Below, one piece after another: positions 12,801 to 25,140 of a stretch of 64,000 nucleotides of DNA. Every line of letters starts with the position of its first letter. The first letter of the stretch is position 1. The position numbers and the translations under genes are program-made. Source of the stretch: Pterobdella sp. o SKG-2022 (taxonomy: Eukaryota; Annelida; Clitellata; Hirudinida; Piscicolidae); contig OZ038320.1 of the NCBI GenBank assembly GCA_964035795.1, positions 26,295,705 to 26,359,704 on the forward strand. The letters run 5' to 3'. The notes under the pieces were generated by a model. The model was not told the origin of the DNA, did no database searches, and was given only the letters and a program-made list of their open reading frames with translations.

Positions 12801-14368
12801 TATGAATTATCTTTCAGTCCATGAATAAAGCCATTTATGGATTAATTTTGCAATGAAATAAATGAACTTTTGAATAGAAACAAACTTCCTGTATAACTGC
12901 TGAAACCATCAAATTCGCTTTTATTTCCCTAACTAAACGCTTTTGAAATCTGAAACAAGGTGATGGTCTGTATTGAGAGTTAACATCAAAGTCTGAGCTT
13001 TTGCTGGGGTGGCATATAAATTCGAGTTTTATTCATTCCTTCATCAAGCAGCTCAAGTTTATACAACCTTTTTAAGATTTTTAACGTTTTTCTCTCAATG
13101 ATAATTTTTTTCATATATTGCGTTCATAACTGAAATAAATAAACCTCAATTGGATTTAAGCTTGTGCTATAAATTTAAATTCTACTCATTTTCCTCATTG
13201 TAGAATGTATTTTTATTTTCGCAAATATTTATTTTATTTCATGAATTTTTTCTCAGTAAGTTTTAATAAATACCACTATTCAAGTTTAAATTCGAACTTA
13301 GATTTTCAACAATTAGCTTCTTCTAAATACATGCATTTTATTAACTTTAAGGTTGGCCTAAAAAGCGATAGTGTGTTTCTAAGGTGTTCCAACTATAAAA
13401 AACTATTTAAAAATAAACTAATGTATATAATCTAAGTTTAAACAGTTGTTACAAAAATGTAACCAACCAATGTTATTTTAATCATTGGAGCAATAGCTCA
13501 AAGAAACAAGTGAATCATGCTTATGTCATAATTTAAAATTTAAATCGGAGGATTATTGCAGTTCAAAATTAAAAGTTTTTTCGAAGATTATATAACCTTC
13601 ATTTTTATTTTCTTTTAAACCTACTGATATCACTTTATTAGTTTTTGATGGGACAAAATGCTTCTACGCATAATTTTTCATGACTTTTTTTGTATTTATA
13701 ACTGCAAGGGATTTTTTTTCTATGCACCATACCGGTCTAGTGCAATTTCTTTTATTGAGTACCCATATGTAGAATATTGATCATCAATTAACACACGTCA
13801 GTGGAGGCTTTTTCATTGTATTTGACCCGTGGTGGAAACAATGTTTTTAAAACCGCTTGGTTAAAGTGCCCAACGATTTACTGCCTAGGCCAAATTTTTT
13901 TACCTTTTTAGCTAGCTTTGTTTTGACGTTGAAAATGAAAGTTTTTTTAAATCGTTTTAGAATTTTATTTTGTATGATTCATAATTCAATTTGATAATTG
14001 AAGTATACTCTTTTACTTTCAACGTGCTAATAAATATACGGTTTCAAGATCCCATGTTATTCGAGTGTAAAAAAGACAAAAAACACGAAATATTAAATCT
14101 CTGGCAAGTGGAAAAAATAAAAACGATAAAAAAATTTTACAGCTTTCAAATTCCTCCCTCAAGCAAAAATTACGTTCAAAAAAATTGTAAAAAGCATTTT
14201 ACAGAATATTTTTAAAAGTATAAAAAATTTTGAAAAGTTAATAAATCACAGATAAAAAGCGGGAGATCCAAAAGGCCATTTGAAAACAAAATATCTAAGA
14301 GACAATTCGTAAAGCTTAAGTACTTTCAAGATTGATGAATAATTTCTAAACTCACAAAAGTATACAAA
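9831..14368. other. Gene-poor AT-rich spacer, right part
   Basis: No supported exon. It contains a mixed CA/TA microsatellite at about 9922-9972 and a near-perfect hairpin centred on 12725-12749 (listed separately). The open frames at 10168-10374, 10491-10766, 13205-13435 and 13991-14215 are Lys/Phe/Ile-rich translations of AT-rich DNA, without recognisable motifs. Confidence 0.5.
12709..12768. repeat. Stem-loop (inverted repeat)
   Basis: The core CCATCAAAGCA (12725-12735) and its exact reverse complement TGCTTTGATGG (12739-12749) are separated by three bases. The flanking ATCTTC...GAAGAT extends the stem imperfectly to about 60 bases. The loop is too small for a typical microRNA precursor, so a short foldback repeat is as likely as an RNA gene. 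Confidence 0.45.
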
Positions 14369-17300
14369 TCAAAGACAAAAGTATTTTGTTTTTCTGGAAC
14401 TACATTTTTCGCAAACGACAGTGCAACAATAGTTGAAGGTGCAATTACATTGGAGAGTTTCCTCAAAAACCTCTTTCCGATATCCCCGGCCACAGCACAT
14501 GACATCGCATGCATCAACGCTTTTGGAGCTTTTTTTGCATTCTTTTCCTTGGACTCCTGGATGACTGAGCATAGGGTTAGGTTTACAAAAACGAGGAGAT
14601 TCTTCGTAATAAACCAAGTCTCTTTTTGAAGGCGGTTTTTGATATGCGTGTACCGGTTGCAGTTGTATTTTGCTCGTTTTCAAAATGTCGTTGCCTAATG
14701 GGATAATATACTTTCAATAAATTCATAAATTAAAATTTATTAGCTTTCAAACTATGAAATAAATATTTGGAAACAGGTCAACCATGATTAACTTTCGAAG
14801 CTCCGTCAAATCTCAGTTTGAGGTCGTGTCCAATGAACCAAAATGGAGCAAGTTTGATCCAGCATGTCTTAATTGAGCAGCTGCCCGAGAGACCATGGCA
14901 TTTGCACACAGGCTTGGTATTCTTTTTGACATGCTGCAGGAAATTAGCTTTTAAATAATGTGTTTCTTTTATTAAAAAAAAGAACGTACATTTTAACATA
15001 CACCTACTCATATCGACTTTTTAAATAATTTGAGTTTATCTAACAAATTACCATGGACTCGGAAATATATCTCATGAACATAGTTACACAAAGAATTATT
15101 CAAAAGTATGTCATTTTCGCAAGCTTAGAGTGCATTGTAATATTTCCATTGTTACAATTGAAATTTTTTAGTGCATAAGATCTTTTGTCAGTTTAAAAAG
15201 TTCTTTATTGGTGTAAACTAAAAACTATTTCCTTCCTTTTTGTGCTTTCATGATGTTTTAAACAGACAACACAAAATAACTTTCTACTTTTTGATTATAA
15301 AGGTATTTAGAGACTCGTTACTGCCTTGTTAAACATTCTGTCACTACAAATCGCCTTTATTTTCTCTTTAAATCTTACTCAAGTCTTTCTCAATAACTCG
15401 AAGATTTTTGCACCAGTGTTTCTGTGTTGTTTCAAAAGATTAATGAACTCACTTATTGTATCTGTTCGCTTTCTAATCAAGCGACATAGTAATATGGGCT
15501 TAGCTATGTGTGCGTTTGTTTTGTTGTCTTTCATTCTTTTCTCACGCTTTTACTCTGAAAAACGACCATTAAATTTGTTAATTGTACCTTTCAAATCAAA
15601 TAGCTTTTTACAGGAAACTTCATTTATTTTTACAGAAATCATTCTTCAAACGTATACGTACTCAAAAGCATGTTCAAACTCTATTTTCAACTTTTGTTAT
15701 CTATAATTGGTTTCTTAAAATGTTAAAACAATTCAAAAATACCCTAATCCATCAACCAACTATCAGCCATAATGGCCTTTAGACATTTTTTGAAGATCAA
15801 TATAAAACATGCTGAAAATGGGGAAGAAATTATAGCAACAAAAGCTTTAACTTTCTCCTTATCAATCAACGCACCTGCCTTCCAGCTTCATTGTTGTGTT
15901 TATTGACAGCACACCTAAGATCTCTGTCTTGTTCGTTGCTGTCGATGAACATCTTTGAGAATTTGTATCCAAAGTCGATGTTGTCGTTACAACCTCCCCA
16001 TTGCCACTCCTTCACAACCTGATGAGTTTCAATTGTTTCAACCTTATTAGCTTATTTATAATGCATCAGTTTTTTCTATAAGCCCAATGGATTAAAATTT
16101 TCAAAGCTTTTTGAAGTTAATATAATGTTTACTTTGTGTTTTCAAGTTTTTAAATTATAACAACTGCAAGCTAATGTTGATTTCCTCAGGCATATATAAT
16201 ATGTTTCAAGGCAAGAAATGAGACACATTGATGTTAAAAATGTGTTTGCGTGTGTTTATTAGCTTTTTGTGTTGATATAATGAAAATCTATCACTTTCAT
16301 AATCTCATCAAATTTCGTGGTGTAATTCAATAGAATAAACTTTTAAATATAAACAATAATAAATAAAATTATTAAAAAATAAATTTCATTTCTATTTATT
16401 ATTGAATTCAATATAATGAACTTTCAAATATAATCAAGTGAAAGGTTACGTTTGAGTTGAGGTCGGAAGGGTCGAAAAAGAGGGGGTTGGATGTTGCGTC
16501 ACCAACCTCCCCTTTCAAATAAGATGTTTTCTTAAGAGAATATTTTTTGAAGTTTCTGTGTTTCCTTTTCTTCCTTTTTCTGATTTCTTGATTACTTTTT
16601 CGATCTTTTGCAAAAGGTTTTCTCATTCTTACCCTCCCTTTGTGATGAATGGGTAATAGATTTTTTCTTTCATTTTGTCTAATTCTTCTATTATTATTAA
16701 TCCAGTTGGGTTTTTTGCGCATATGAGAAGATGGATGATAGTTGGGTTTTTGGGTGTCACATGAGCAGGCTTTCATTCGACCTTCGCTACAAGCTCTGGC
16801 TATCGAGTAGGCTAAAGTGGCAGAAGATAAAGCGTGTAAGAAAGAGGTTTCCTTATAGCCTGAATATGTGTTTTTTAATTAATTTCAAGATACTAAATTT
16901 GAAAAAGAAAATTCATCAGTTTAAGATAAAAATTAGTTCTAAAGAAGAGAAATCATTTAAGAAAAAAATTTTTAAAAGATGTTTTTCTAATTGGGAAAAA
17001 GTTGATTTGATAAGGATTTTTGTTTCAGTTTGCAAAATTAAGAAATCTTTTTTCAAGTCCGGCAAAAATATAAATTTTGAATATACGAGTTTCAAAAAAA
17101 AATCTTTAAAAAAGCTTTCAAACAGTTTTAAAAAGTTAAAACGGTTAAAATAACAAGAAACCAAAATAATTATGCATTTTCATTAAATTAAAAAAATCTA
17201 ATAATAAAAGTAGTTTATTACTAAGTAGCTTGCATTTAAAAGCCTGAAATCCTAAGGTGCCAAAGAATTACAGATGAATAAATTTGGCTTACGTCTCAAT

Positions 17301-19333
17301 TGAAGCATTTCATAAAATTAGCATAAAACTAAAAGATTTTACATTTTTAACGAAAAGCTTTGTACTTTATGATGAAAACTATAAGTGCTTTAAAATTTCT
17401 TAATTAGCGTTTTACGCTCCATGGAATTAAAATTCATCAAATAAAACACACACACACAAAAGAAATTTTCATGACATGAAATTGAGTGTAAGATCAACTG
17501 TTGATGCTCTGAAGCTTTTCGACGATCTATCATTAACATTTGTAACCTTGTAGACCGATAAAACGGCATTTAAGCTATAAAATAACGAAGCGTTGGTGAT
17601 TTATAAACGTACATAAGTTACGTCTACTGGATAGTGAAGTTTGAAAGGTTGCGTGAAGCAAATTATAAATTAAAATAATTGCATCAAAGTTTTCACATCT
17701 GAAGTATGCAGTGACAATGTTGATGACATGGGAAAAAAATGTCTAAAATGACATGAAATTTTAGGGCTTTTGAAATTTTTTTTTGAATTTTATATTACTT
17801 TTAATATTTTTTTAAATACGCATCAAGATAATTTTTAAAAAATTTCTCAAAAAGATTAAACTAGAAAATAAAATTATTTGAGTTTAATTAACTTTGTTCA
17901 AAGCTTCTACTTTTGAAGTTGGAAAAACTAAAAGAGGTAGTTTGATGTATTAATGTTTTTGAACAATTGAAAAGTTTACGTTATGGAGTTTTATGAATAG
18001 AAAATGTTCATTTTTTGTGTTCAACATGCTTCAGAATAACTAGGACTACTAGTTTCAATGTATTTGCTATTCCATGTTTTGAAGTTCCATTGAAAGAATA
18101 TAAGATTTAATTAAACAAAAAAATAAAACCATTAGTGTAAATTTTTTTAAATAAGTAGCTTTTCCAAAAAAGATGAAATATAAACAACTAAGAAAACCAA
18201 AAAAAAAGTAACACTAGATAGAATAGCATGGCAAATAAGAGAGACCTGCCTTTCCTCACGATGCCTCCGAAGATGGACCTGCCCGGGTGTAGTGAAGGGT
18301 TTGTCGAGCAATTCCAACGCCTCCATGACATTTGCCTCTTGCACTCAGCCACCGCCAGTCTTGCTGCTTGCACTACTTGCCACAATGCTCCGGTGTGTTT
18401 TTCCAGAATGTTTTGCTGTCGTTTGGTGAATGCTTGGCTGTAGTATGGCACGTGACTGAGTGATGTGCTGATTGAGTCTTGACTTTTCAACGTCCAGTCA
18501 TCCATCAGAGCTAAATTCCTGTGATAACATTGATTAAAAAACTAATTAGGTAAATTAAATAGCACGTGAGTGATAGTCTTATGTAAATTCGTGATAAGGT
18601 TTGAGCACGGCAATACATAAGAGCAGGGTGGAGATTTTTACTGAATTAATTCGTATGGATACATCATAAATTTTAAATTTTTTATAGAAATATACTAGCT
18701 CCTAAGTTATCTCTTTTCATTATTTTAGAACAGTTCCAGATTTGTATATTCTAATTTCGAGCACATAGCACGTGTTAAAGGAGAAAATAACAGCAAGAAA
18801 ATTGAATTTATGTGGGCTAAAACACAGGGCCTGATGTGCAAAAATATTGTATCTCTGATTGTGAAGATAGCGGTGGCAGTAATGAAAGTAAGGGGAATTT
18901 TATAAATCACATGCAACGAATATAACATATTACACATTTTCAAAGATATTGTCTTTTCAGTTCCAAGCATTTGCGAAATTTCACTCTAGAATTTCATGGA
19001 AAATTTTCGTTTATTATATTTATTATAACATTAGTTTGAACAAAGTTATAATTAAAAAAATCAATTAAAATTTAGTATTTTACTTTGTGTGATAGACAAT
19101 AACATTTTCGGTTATATAAAATCATTGATATGACATATTTGACATTAGTTAACAAATTAGTTGCTTAGAATATGTTGAAAAAGCATTTTGAAATTAAAAA
19201 TTATTTCATGGTAAACTCTCAACACTCACCACCACATTGATGCTTTTGTTTTCCTGGAAAAACTGTTGAAAGTAAAGCCGCCAAACGAATTGAAAAGCAC
19301 TAAGAACAATTGGAAGGCTATTTTCACGTCCAT
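14369..19333 (-). CDS. Wnt1: Wnt1 (wingless) secreted signalling protein
   Basis: Secreted, lipid-modified ligand for Frizzled/LRP receptors. Six exons give 406 residues in one frame: 19230-19333, 18250-18518, 16633-16859, 15875-16018, 14783-14933 and 14369-14694. The start is the ATG at 19333, which opens a hydrophobic signal peptide (FQLFLVLF). Family marks: RRWNCST (exon 2), SIARACSEG and CSCD (exon 3), WQWGGCNDN (exon 4), [16 protein letters not shown] with the Ser that Porcupine acylates (exon 5), and the C-terminal Cys-rich block with [22 protein letters not shown] and a final CL (exon 6). The DLVY-SPxFC linker and the FGGIV...ETSF segment fit Wnt1 better than other subfamilies. Exon 2 joins exon 3 only if a GC donor is used at 18249. 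Exon 3 could also use a later donor that adds a Lys/Arg-rich stretch; I chose GTAAGA at 16632. No other Wnt gene lies in the window. Confidence 0.93.
18244..18249 (-). other. Wnt1: Non-canonical GC splice donor of Wnt1 intron 2
   Basis: The exon ends ...AAAG and the intron begins GCAGGT. Only this junction gives GIVRKGYKETSF, which has exactly the same length as the conserved Wnt1 segment GKIVNRGCRETAF. The GT four bases downstream (GGCAG|GTCTCT) would join to the next exon with an immediate in-frame TAA. Confidence 0.65.
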
Positions 19334-22198
19334 GCTTAGAATATTAAAGTTTGGTTTGAAAGATGCTTATTTAAAAAATGTCATTAAACTCCATTAGTTA
19401 CTTTGAAGCTATTCAATTGAATGAATTTATAAAACTGAAATAAAATATTGTTGGTAAGTTTTCTTTCCGATATGATTAACCATTTAAATATATTTCATTT
19501 TTCTCTCTAAAGCTTGTAAATTCTAAACACAATTCTTTTAAATTCTTTCTTTCACGTTGTGATTTGTTGTAAATATTAGATTGGCAATTAGTGGCTCAAT
19601 AAAGCTGTATTTGATTGTTACACGAAACAGCAAAACAATGTATAATGCTTTAGCAATGCGCTATGATTTTTCTTATTAATCGAACAATGCTGTCGGAATT
19701 CGCAAGGTAGGTTTTTCGAAGGGTGATACAAGCGAATCATGAAAAAAACGAGTATTTGAGAGCTAATTTTACTTGCTTACTGTCCATTGCTTAATAGGAA
19801 GTTAGTGAATGAATAATAGTTGCATCGATTATTGAATGTTTCTATATAAGTTGTCAAGGTCACTCAAATTGCTCAAATTCTAGAATTTTTATGTTGAACT
19901 ATTATTTTTATAAAAAATTTTCGAAATCAATTATATTAAAAATACAAAGGTATCGATATGCTAGCACAATGGTGTCTTTTCTGAGAAATTTTGTCATGTT
20001 GAGAAAATGAAATATTTCAAATTGAAGTCGTGCTTTGATATATTCATATTTTTAACAGTTTCAATGCATTTCCTTAATAGTATCAATTATAGCTTTATTT
20101 CTTTTTAAAATTAATCGGAAATAATTTTTAAAACACAAGATGTCAGAATAAAAGTGGTAAATTGAAATTAATGCTTTTTACGATTTCAATTCAAAAAAAG
20201 CTTAGCTTTTCGTTCCAGATTTTCTTACTACTTTTCATATGCGATAAAATTGAAATGAATTCAAATTGGCTAATTTATTTGAATGAAAATATATAGTCTG
20301 ATAACATAGAAGCTCTTTTTAAAAAACTCATGAGAAACAACTTATTTTGGTGATCGCAGGAGGCATTGTATGGCAGGGTTAACTCATTTCTAAGTGCGAA
20401 AAGTAAGCAATTTTTAACAATTTTTCTCATAAGGAGAAGCCAACAAAAAGTCTTTAACACTCAAATAGACGTTTAAAAACGCACCAATGAATAGAAGATA
20501 TACCTAATTCATAAATATAGTCTTTTTTAATACTATTTAAAACTAATTTATTAAATGAAGTTTATATATAAATTATATAATGTTATATAACTTTTTTCTA
20601 TTATTCAATATTAATAAAAAAGTGTCGAAAACTTATTTAAATTATCTGATATATTTAATTATTTTCATGAAATTTTGAAGTGGCCGCTAATAAGATTGCC
20701 ACGGAATAAACAAAAGATTGGGTTTCTATAAAACTTTTCCACGTGAAAATCAAAAAAAGATGAGTAAGATGGAGAAGCTTTGGTAAAAGTGATCTAATCT
20801 ACAATCGGAACTAAAATGCTTGTATTGTTATTTGAAGTTTTATTTTTAGAACGAATGAATCATGTTTCTTATTTTTATCCATTAGAAACACACCTAATTG
20901 GGTGGAAAAATTTATTTAAAGTTTTCAATTACCATTTTTTAAAGTTATTTTAGCTTTTAAACTATTTTATCAAAAAACCTTTGAAACTTGAATTGAAATT
21001 TTGTTGGGTAATAATGAATTTCACGTCATTTTTCTAATGAGTAGTTATCGATTTTTGTTTACCCACGCTTTATTTGAAATTATACGCTGTTGTGTATTAT
21101 TTATAAAAACACATAAAAAAGATATTTCTTTGTAATATTTTTTAGGCAACTCATTCTTAACTTAAAAATATCTTTCGTTGAATATGATGATATCATGAAA
21201 GCCTGAAAGCTTTGAAAAAAATGTGCTTAATCATAAGCATATTCCATCAAATGGTAAAACTAAACAATACAATATAAAATTCCCATAAAATATTATTGTT
21301 AATTTATGAAATTAAAAAAAAAGTATCTGATGATCGATACAAATTGAAACAGATGGTTTGTGTTGTAGGCTTACATTCATGCATTCGTATTTTCTTTTTT
21401 TCTATGCAAGTCTTGCATCATACACTTTTCTCATTCAAATTTTCTGATTGAACGTTTGTTTTATATTGGAGAATGCTTAAACAAGCCAACACTTGTGCTT
21501 TTTGATTCAAAGTTCAATACACTGGATTATTGAAACTTTACTATTGCAGTAATGATCGTTAGTTTGTGTTCGTTTTTTAATTTCATAATGAATACATCGC
21601 TAATGAGTTTCAACATTGAAAACTTTTAACATATACGCTGTAATGTTAATATTTAAAATATAGAAACTCTTAAGTACTAAACCACATTTAATCGATATAA
21701 CTAGTTAACTTGCTAACACTTGTTTCAATTAATAGATATTTTTCAAAACATACCAATTTAAATGGGTTAATAAATATAAATGTTCATCGTTGAGAAGTTT
21801 TAAAAGGCTAAGTTGGAGATGTGCATCTTATGTATTTATATACGAACATCGCCTCATAAGCACAGTTAACTCGAAGCGATTTGAAAATAAGTTTTCATAA
21901 TTACAGTTACTGGTGTAAGTTTCTTTCAATTGTTTGACGAAGAAATAGTTTATTTTAAGGAATAAGTGACTCATTATCGTAAAACTTTTTATATGATTAA
22001 TCGTTTTTTGATTGGCTTTTTATGCAAAACACTAACAAATGCTTGAAACCAGTTTTGAGGCTAAAAAGGTTTTTGTTAACAGACGTTTAATCAGTTCAGT
22101 TTTGTTTGTTCAAACAGTCAATTCTTCCGATAAAACAAAATAGAAATTTTTAAAAGAGGAAAAAGCTTTTGTTAAATATTAAAGGGTTGCGTCAATTG
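19334..22198. other. Spacer between Wnt1 and the TASK gene (promoter region of both)
   Basis: The two genes are divergent here, with 2.9 kb between their start codons. The DNA is AT-rich without exon-like islands; the open frame at 20275-20460 shows no motif. The 5' exons and control elements of both genes probably lie here, but no specific site can be named. Confidence 0.4.
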
Positions 22199-24428
22199 AT
22201 GAAACGCCAAAATAAGAGAAGCCTTATGTTGGTGGTGGTTGTGATGGCCTACATATTGTTCGGAGCTGCGGTTTTTGAACGCCTTGAAGCTTCAAACGAA
22301 GAAGTAAATTGTAAGATTCTAGAAAATGAAAAAAAAGCAATACAAGAGAAGTTCAACTTGAGTCAAAGTGCCTGGCAAGAGATAACAAACCACCTGGTTG
22401 ATTACATGCCGCATCGAGCCGGTTTCCAGTGGAGATATGCTGGAGCTGTTTACTTCTCTACCACGGTTATCACCACTATCGGTTAAGGATTACATTCAGC
22501 TAAAGTATTGTTTCATTTAATTATTTGTTTTCGATTAGCTTAAAGCTCTAAAACTGATTTTTTTATATGAAGTTTGCAAATTTTTTTGCATTTCAATTAA
22601 TTTGTTATTAAACATAAACTTCATAATAGACAAATTTCCAAATATTAATTTTCTCCAGCATTGAAGTTTTATTAAAGTCGAAAGATAAAATGTCATAATG
22701 TCACAAATAAAATCGATGCGAAGCCTTTAAATTTTGCATTAAACTTTTCAATTTTTACATTCGCTTTAGAAGCTTGCTTGATTTTTTGAAAAGATTTTCA
22801 ATTTTAATAAAGTAATATAAGGATCAATGGAACTGATCTGGTCTTGCATGAAAAGGAAAAAATATTTATCAATTTACATGCTATACCAAGAAATATCAAT
22901 TAGAAAAAATATTTCAAATTTTTTTTAAGCTTTGTTTTTTATTCACTGAAAAATCATTTCAAAAACATGTATAAATAAACCTGGTAATTGTTCACATCTG
23001 CGTGAACTGTACTCATCAGTTTTATTGCTTTCCGACTTTGAGGCAAAAAGAGTTTAAATTTTATTATACTAAATCGTTAATTTTATTCTTTTTTACTACA
23101 TAAAAATAAGCTTTATTACTTTATCAATGTTTAGGCTATGGACACAGTACACCGAAGACTAATTGGGGAAAAATTTTCTGCATGTTTTATGCTTTAGTCG
23201 GAATCCCACTGAATCTAGTCATGTTTCAAAGCATTGGTGAAAGACTTAATACATTCAATACATTTGTTATTTGGTCGATCAAAAAAAAAATTAATAGAAT
23301 GAAAACCAGATTTTTTTGTAATCATTTGAGCAAAGTGGACAAAAGTGAAGAGAAAGAACCTCGTCAGTTCTACATTAGTAATGAACACGAAGATGACTCA
23401 AACACAAAAAAGGTTGATTATTATATCCAAGTGAATGATATGCCAAACCATACTATTGAAAAAGATCAACCAAAAAGGAAGGTTTATATAAATTTAAATG
23501 AAAATCAACGTTGCAACACCATTTTAGAAGAAAAAGTGGAGATTTTCATGCCGAATTACAACAATCTTCCTAAGATTTGTATAACACATGAATCGACTAA
23601 TTCTAACGAGCATTTAGACCAAATAAAAGTTCTAAACTCAAAACAGAGTTTAGAACGACTCAAAAGAGCATCTCTGAATGAAATATTATCCTCGTCGTTC
23701 ACATCTACTAAGTTCCACCTTTCAGACACCCATCTCATATGCGTCACCACCACAATTTCCAGCATTCTTGTGGCTGGAGGAGCTTACGCCTACAGTAGAT
23801 TTGAAGGCTGGACTTACCTTGATTCCCTTTATTATTGTATCATTACACTGACAACCGTGGGATTTGGAGATTTGGTAGCTCTGCAAAATAATAAAGAGTT
23901 ACAAAAAAAGCCAGCATTTGTTGGACTCAATATCGTCTTCATTTTGACTGGGCTTGCAGTTGTTTCAGCAGCCATGAATTTATTAGTTTTGAGGTATTTG
24001 TTATTAAAATTCATTATTCTTTCGAAATTGTATCAAATCCAATTTTTTCTTTAAGGTTTTTGACGATGAATACAGAAGACGAACAACGGGACTTTATAAA
24101 AGAAAGAATTTTACATTCACGAGAAGATTATTTATCTGATTTACCGAAGCTTACGTCTTCGTGCGAAATGAATCTAAGTCAAAAGAGAACTCCGAAATGC
24201 GGGACTTTCAAAAAGTTGATAAGACTAGGTAGGCATTATTTTTGTGACTCGCCTTCATCCTTGGACAGCTCTTCATCCCCCCTCAGGTTCGAAGCAAGTG
24301 TAACATCAACTAATTTTCTTCAAATCCCAAGAAACAACTATCTTCAAAGTGAAAAATATCCAAACCCAAATGAGCTTCCTTCCACATTCGGCCTTTATCA
24401 TTCACGCAGTCGGCTTTTAACTCTGTGA
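22199..24428 (+). CDS. TASK-type two-pore-domain potassium channel
   Basis: Background ('leak') K+ channel of the KCNK3/KCNK9 (TASK) group, in the plasma membrane. Three exons (22199-22481, 23135-23993, 24056-24428) give 504 residues. The start is the ATG giving MKRQNKRS, which matches the invariant TASK N-terminus MKRQN; a longer reading from an upstream TTG is not needed. First filter TTIGYGH at residues 92-98, with His98, the pH-sensing residue of TASK channels, at exactly the human position. Second filter TTVGFGD at 334-340. TM2 starts in MFYALVGIPLNLVMFQSIGER and TM3 near residue 293. The TM2-TM3 cytosolic loop is about 150 residues, against about 30 in vertebrate TASK, and is polar and charged. 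Intron 2 is only 62 bases. The C-terminus ends HSRSRLLTL and lacks the RRxSV-type 14-3-3/COPI motif of vertebrate TASK. The pore and N-terminal identity make the family call secure; the orthologue within TASK-1/3 is not resolved. Confidence 0.93.
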
Positions 24429-24564
24429 TATTACCACTTGCTGTTTATCATACTGCAAGTTTTTGATTTTTTAAGCGCCTGAAACTTATTCTAACTTGAT
24501 GTTAACTTTCAAATATTTATTTTTATGACTTCACTATTTTAATTTTTTGAACATTGTTAGAATC

Positions 24565-24570
24565 AATAAA
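24565..24570 (+). terminator. Poly(A) signal of the TASK-like gene
   Basis: AATAAA lies 137 bases after the TGA stop codon in a run of T-rich and TG-rich sequence, as expected of a 3' end. Confidence 0.5.
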
Positions 24571-25140
24571 TGATGACATCGTTTAGCCACACTTTACATC
24601 TGTCCCCAGTACTAATGCAAATTCACAAAGGTCACGTGTATGTATGCTCGTTCACGTTTCAAATGCGTGGTTAAGTGATATATATAAAACTTAGATTAGA
24701 TTGAGGATTGAGCTATCATGGAGGTTGAAGTTAGACCCAGAAAATATTAAAGTTATGTGCAATTAAAAGTTCAAATGTAAAAAAAAATACCAAAAAGGGT
24801 ACTGAGTGTATGAAGTTACAGGAACAGGTGAATTACAGTGATAAAAGAACTAATAGATAGACATAACAGCAATTTTCAGAATACAATAAATTCAACCAAG
24901 ACGATTCGTTGAAAACACTTAAAATTATCGATATTGTAATAAAACGGGAGTGAAAATATAGAGAAGGAAACGCAATGATTACTTTCGAACGTACAGGAAA
25001 TAATAAATTGACTTTTTTTGTTTATTAGCAAATAAAATTAACGTTTTGACAAGCTTGCAATGATTTTAACTAATAACAATCACTATACAAATTCTATCTT
25101 CTAAATAACGTATTAAAAATTAATTTCAAATGTCATATGG
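24571..25140. other. Convergent 3' spacer between TASK-like channel and Ku80
   Basis: Both genes end toward this stretch. The reverse-strand AATAAA (TTTATT at 25021-25026) is a plausible poly(A) signal for Ku80, about 115 bases past its stop. Nothing else is seen. Confidence 0.45.

Noticed and set aside
16731..17153. 140-codon open frame on the plus strand
   Set aside because: Antisense to Wnt1 exon 3 and its upstream intron; the Lys-rich translation comes from AT-rich DNA and shows no motif.
18228..18443. 71-codon plus-strand frame with Cys residues
   Set aside because: Antisense of Wnt1 exon 2.
22169..22198. Upstream extension of the TASK-like protein (from a TTG)
   Set aside because: Not an ATG; the family begins MKRQN, which matches the ATG at 22199.
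23556..24014. Two minus-strand open frames
   Set aside because: Shadows of TASK-like exon 2, which is clearly coding on the plus strand.
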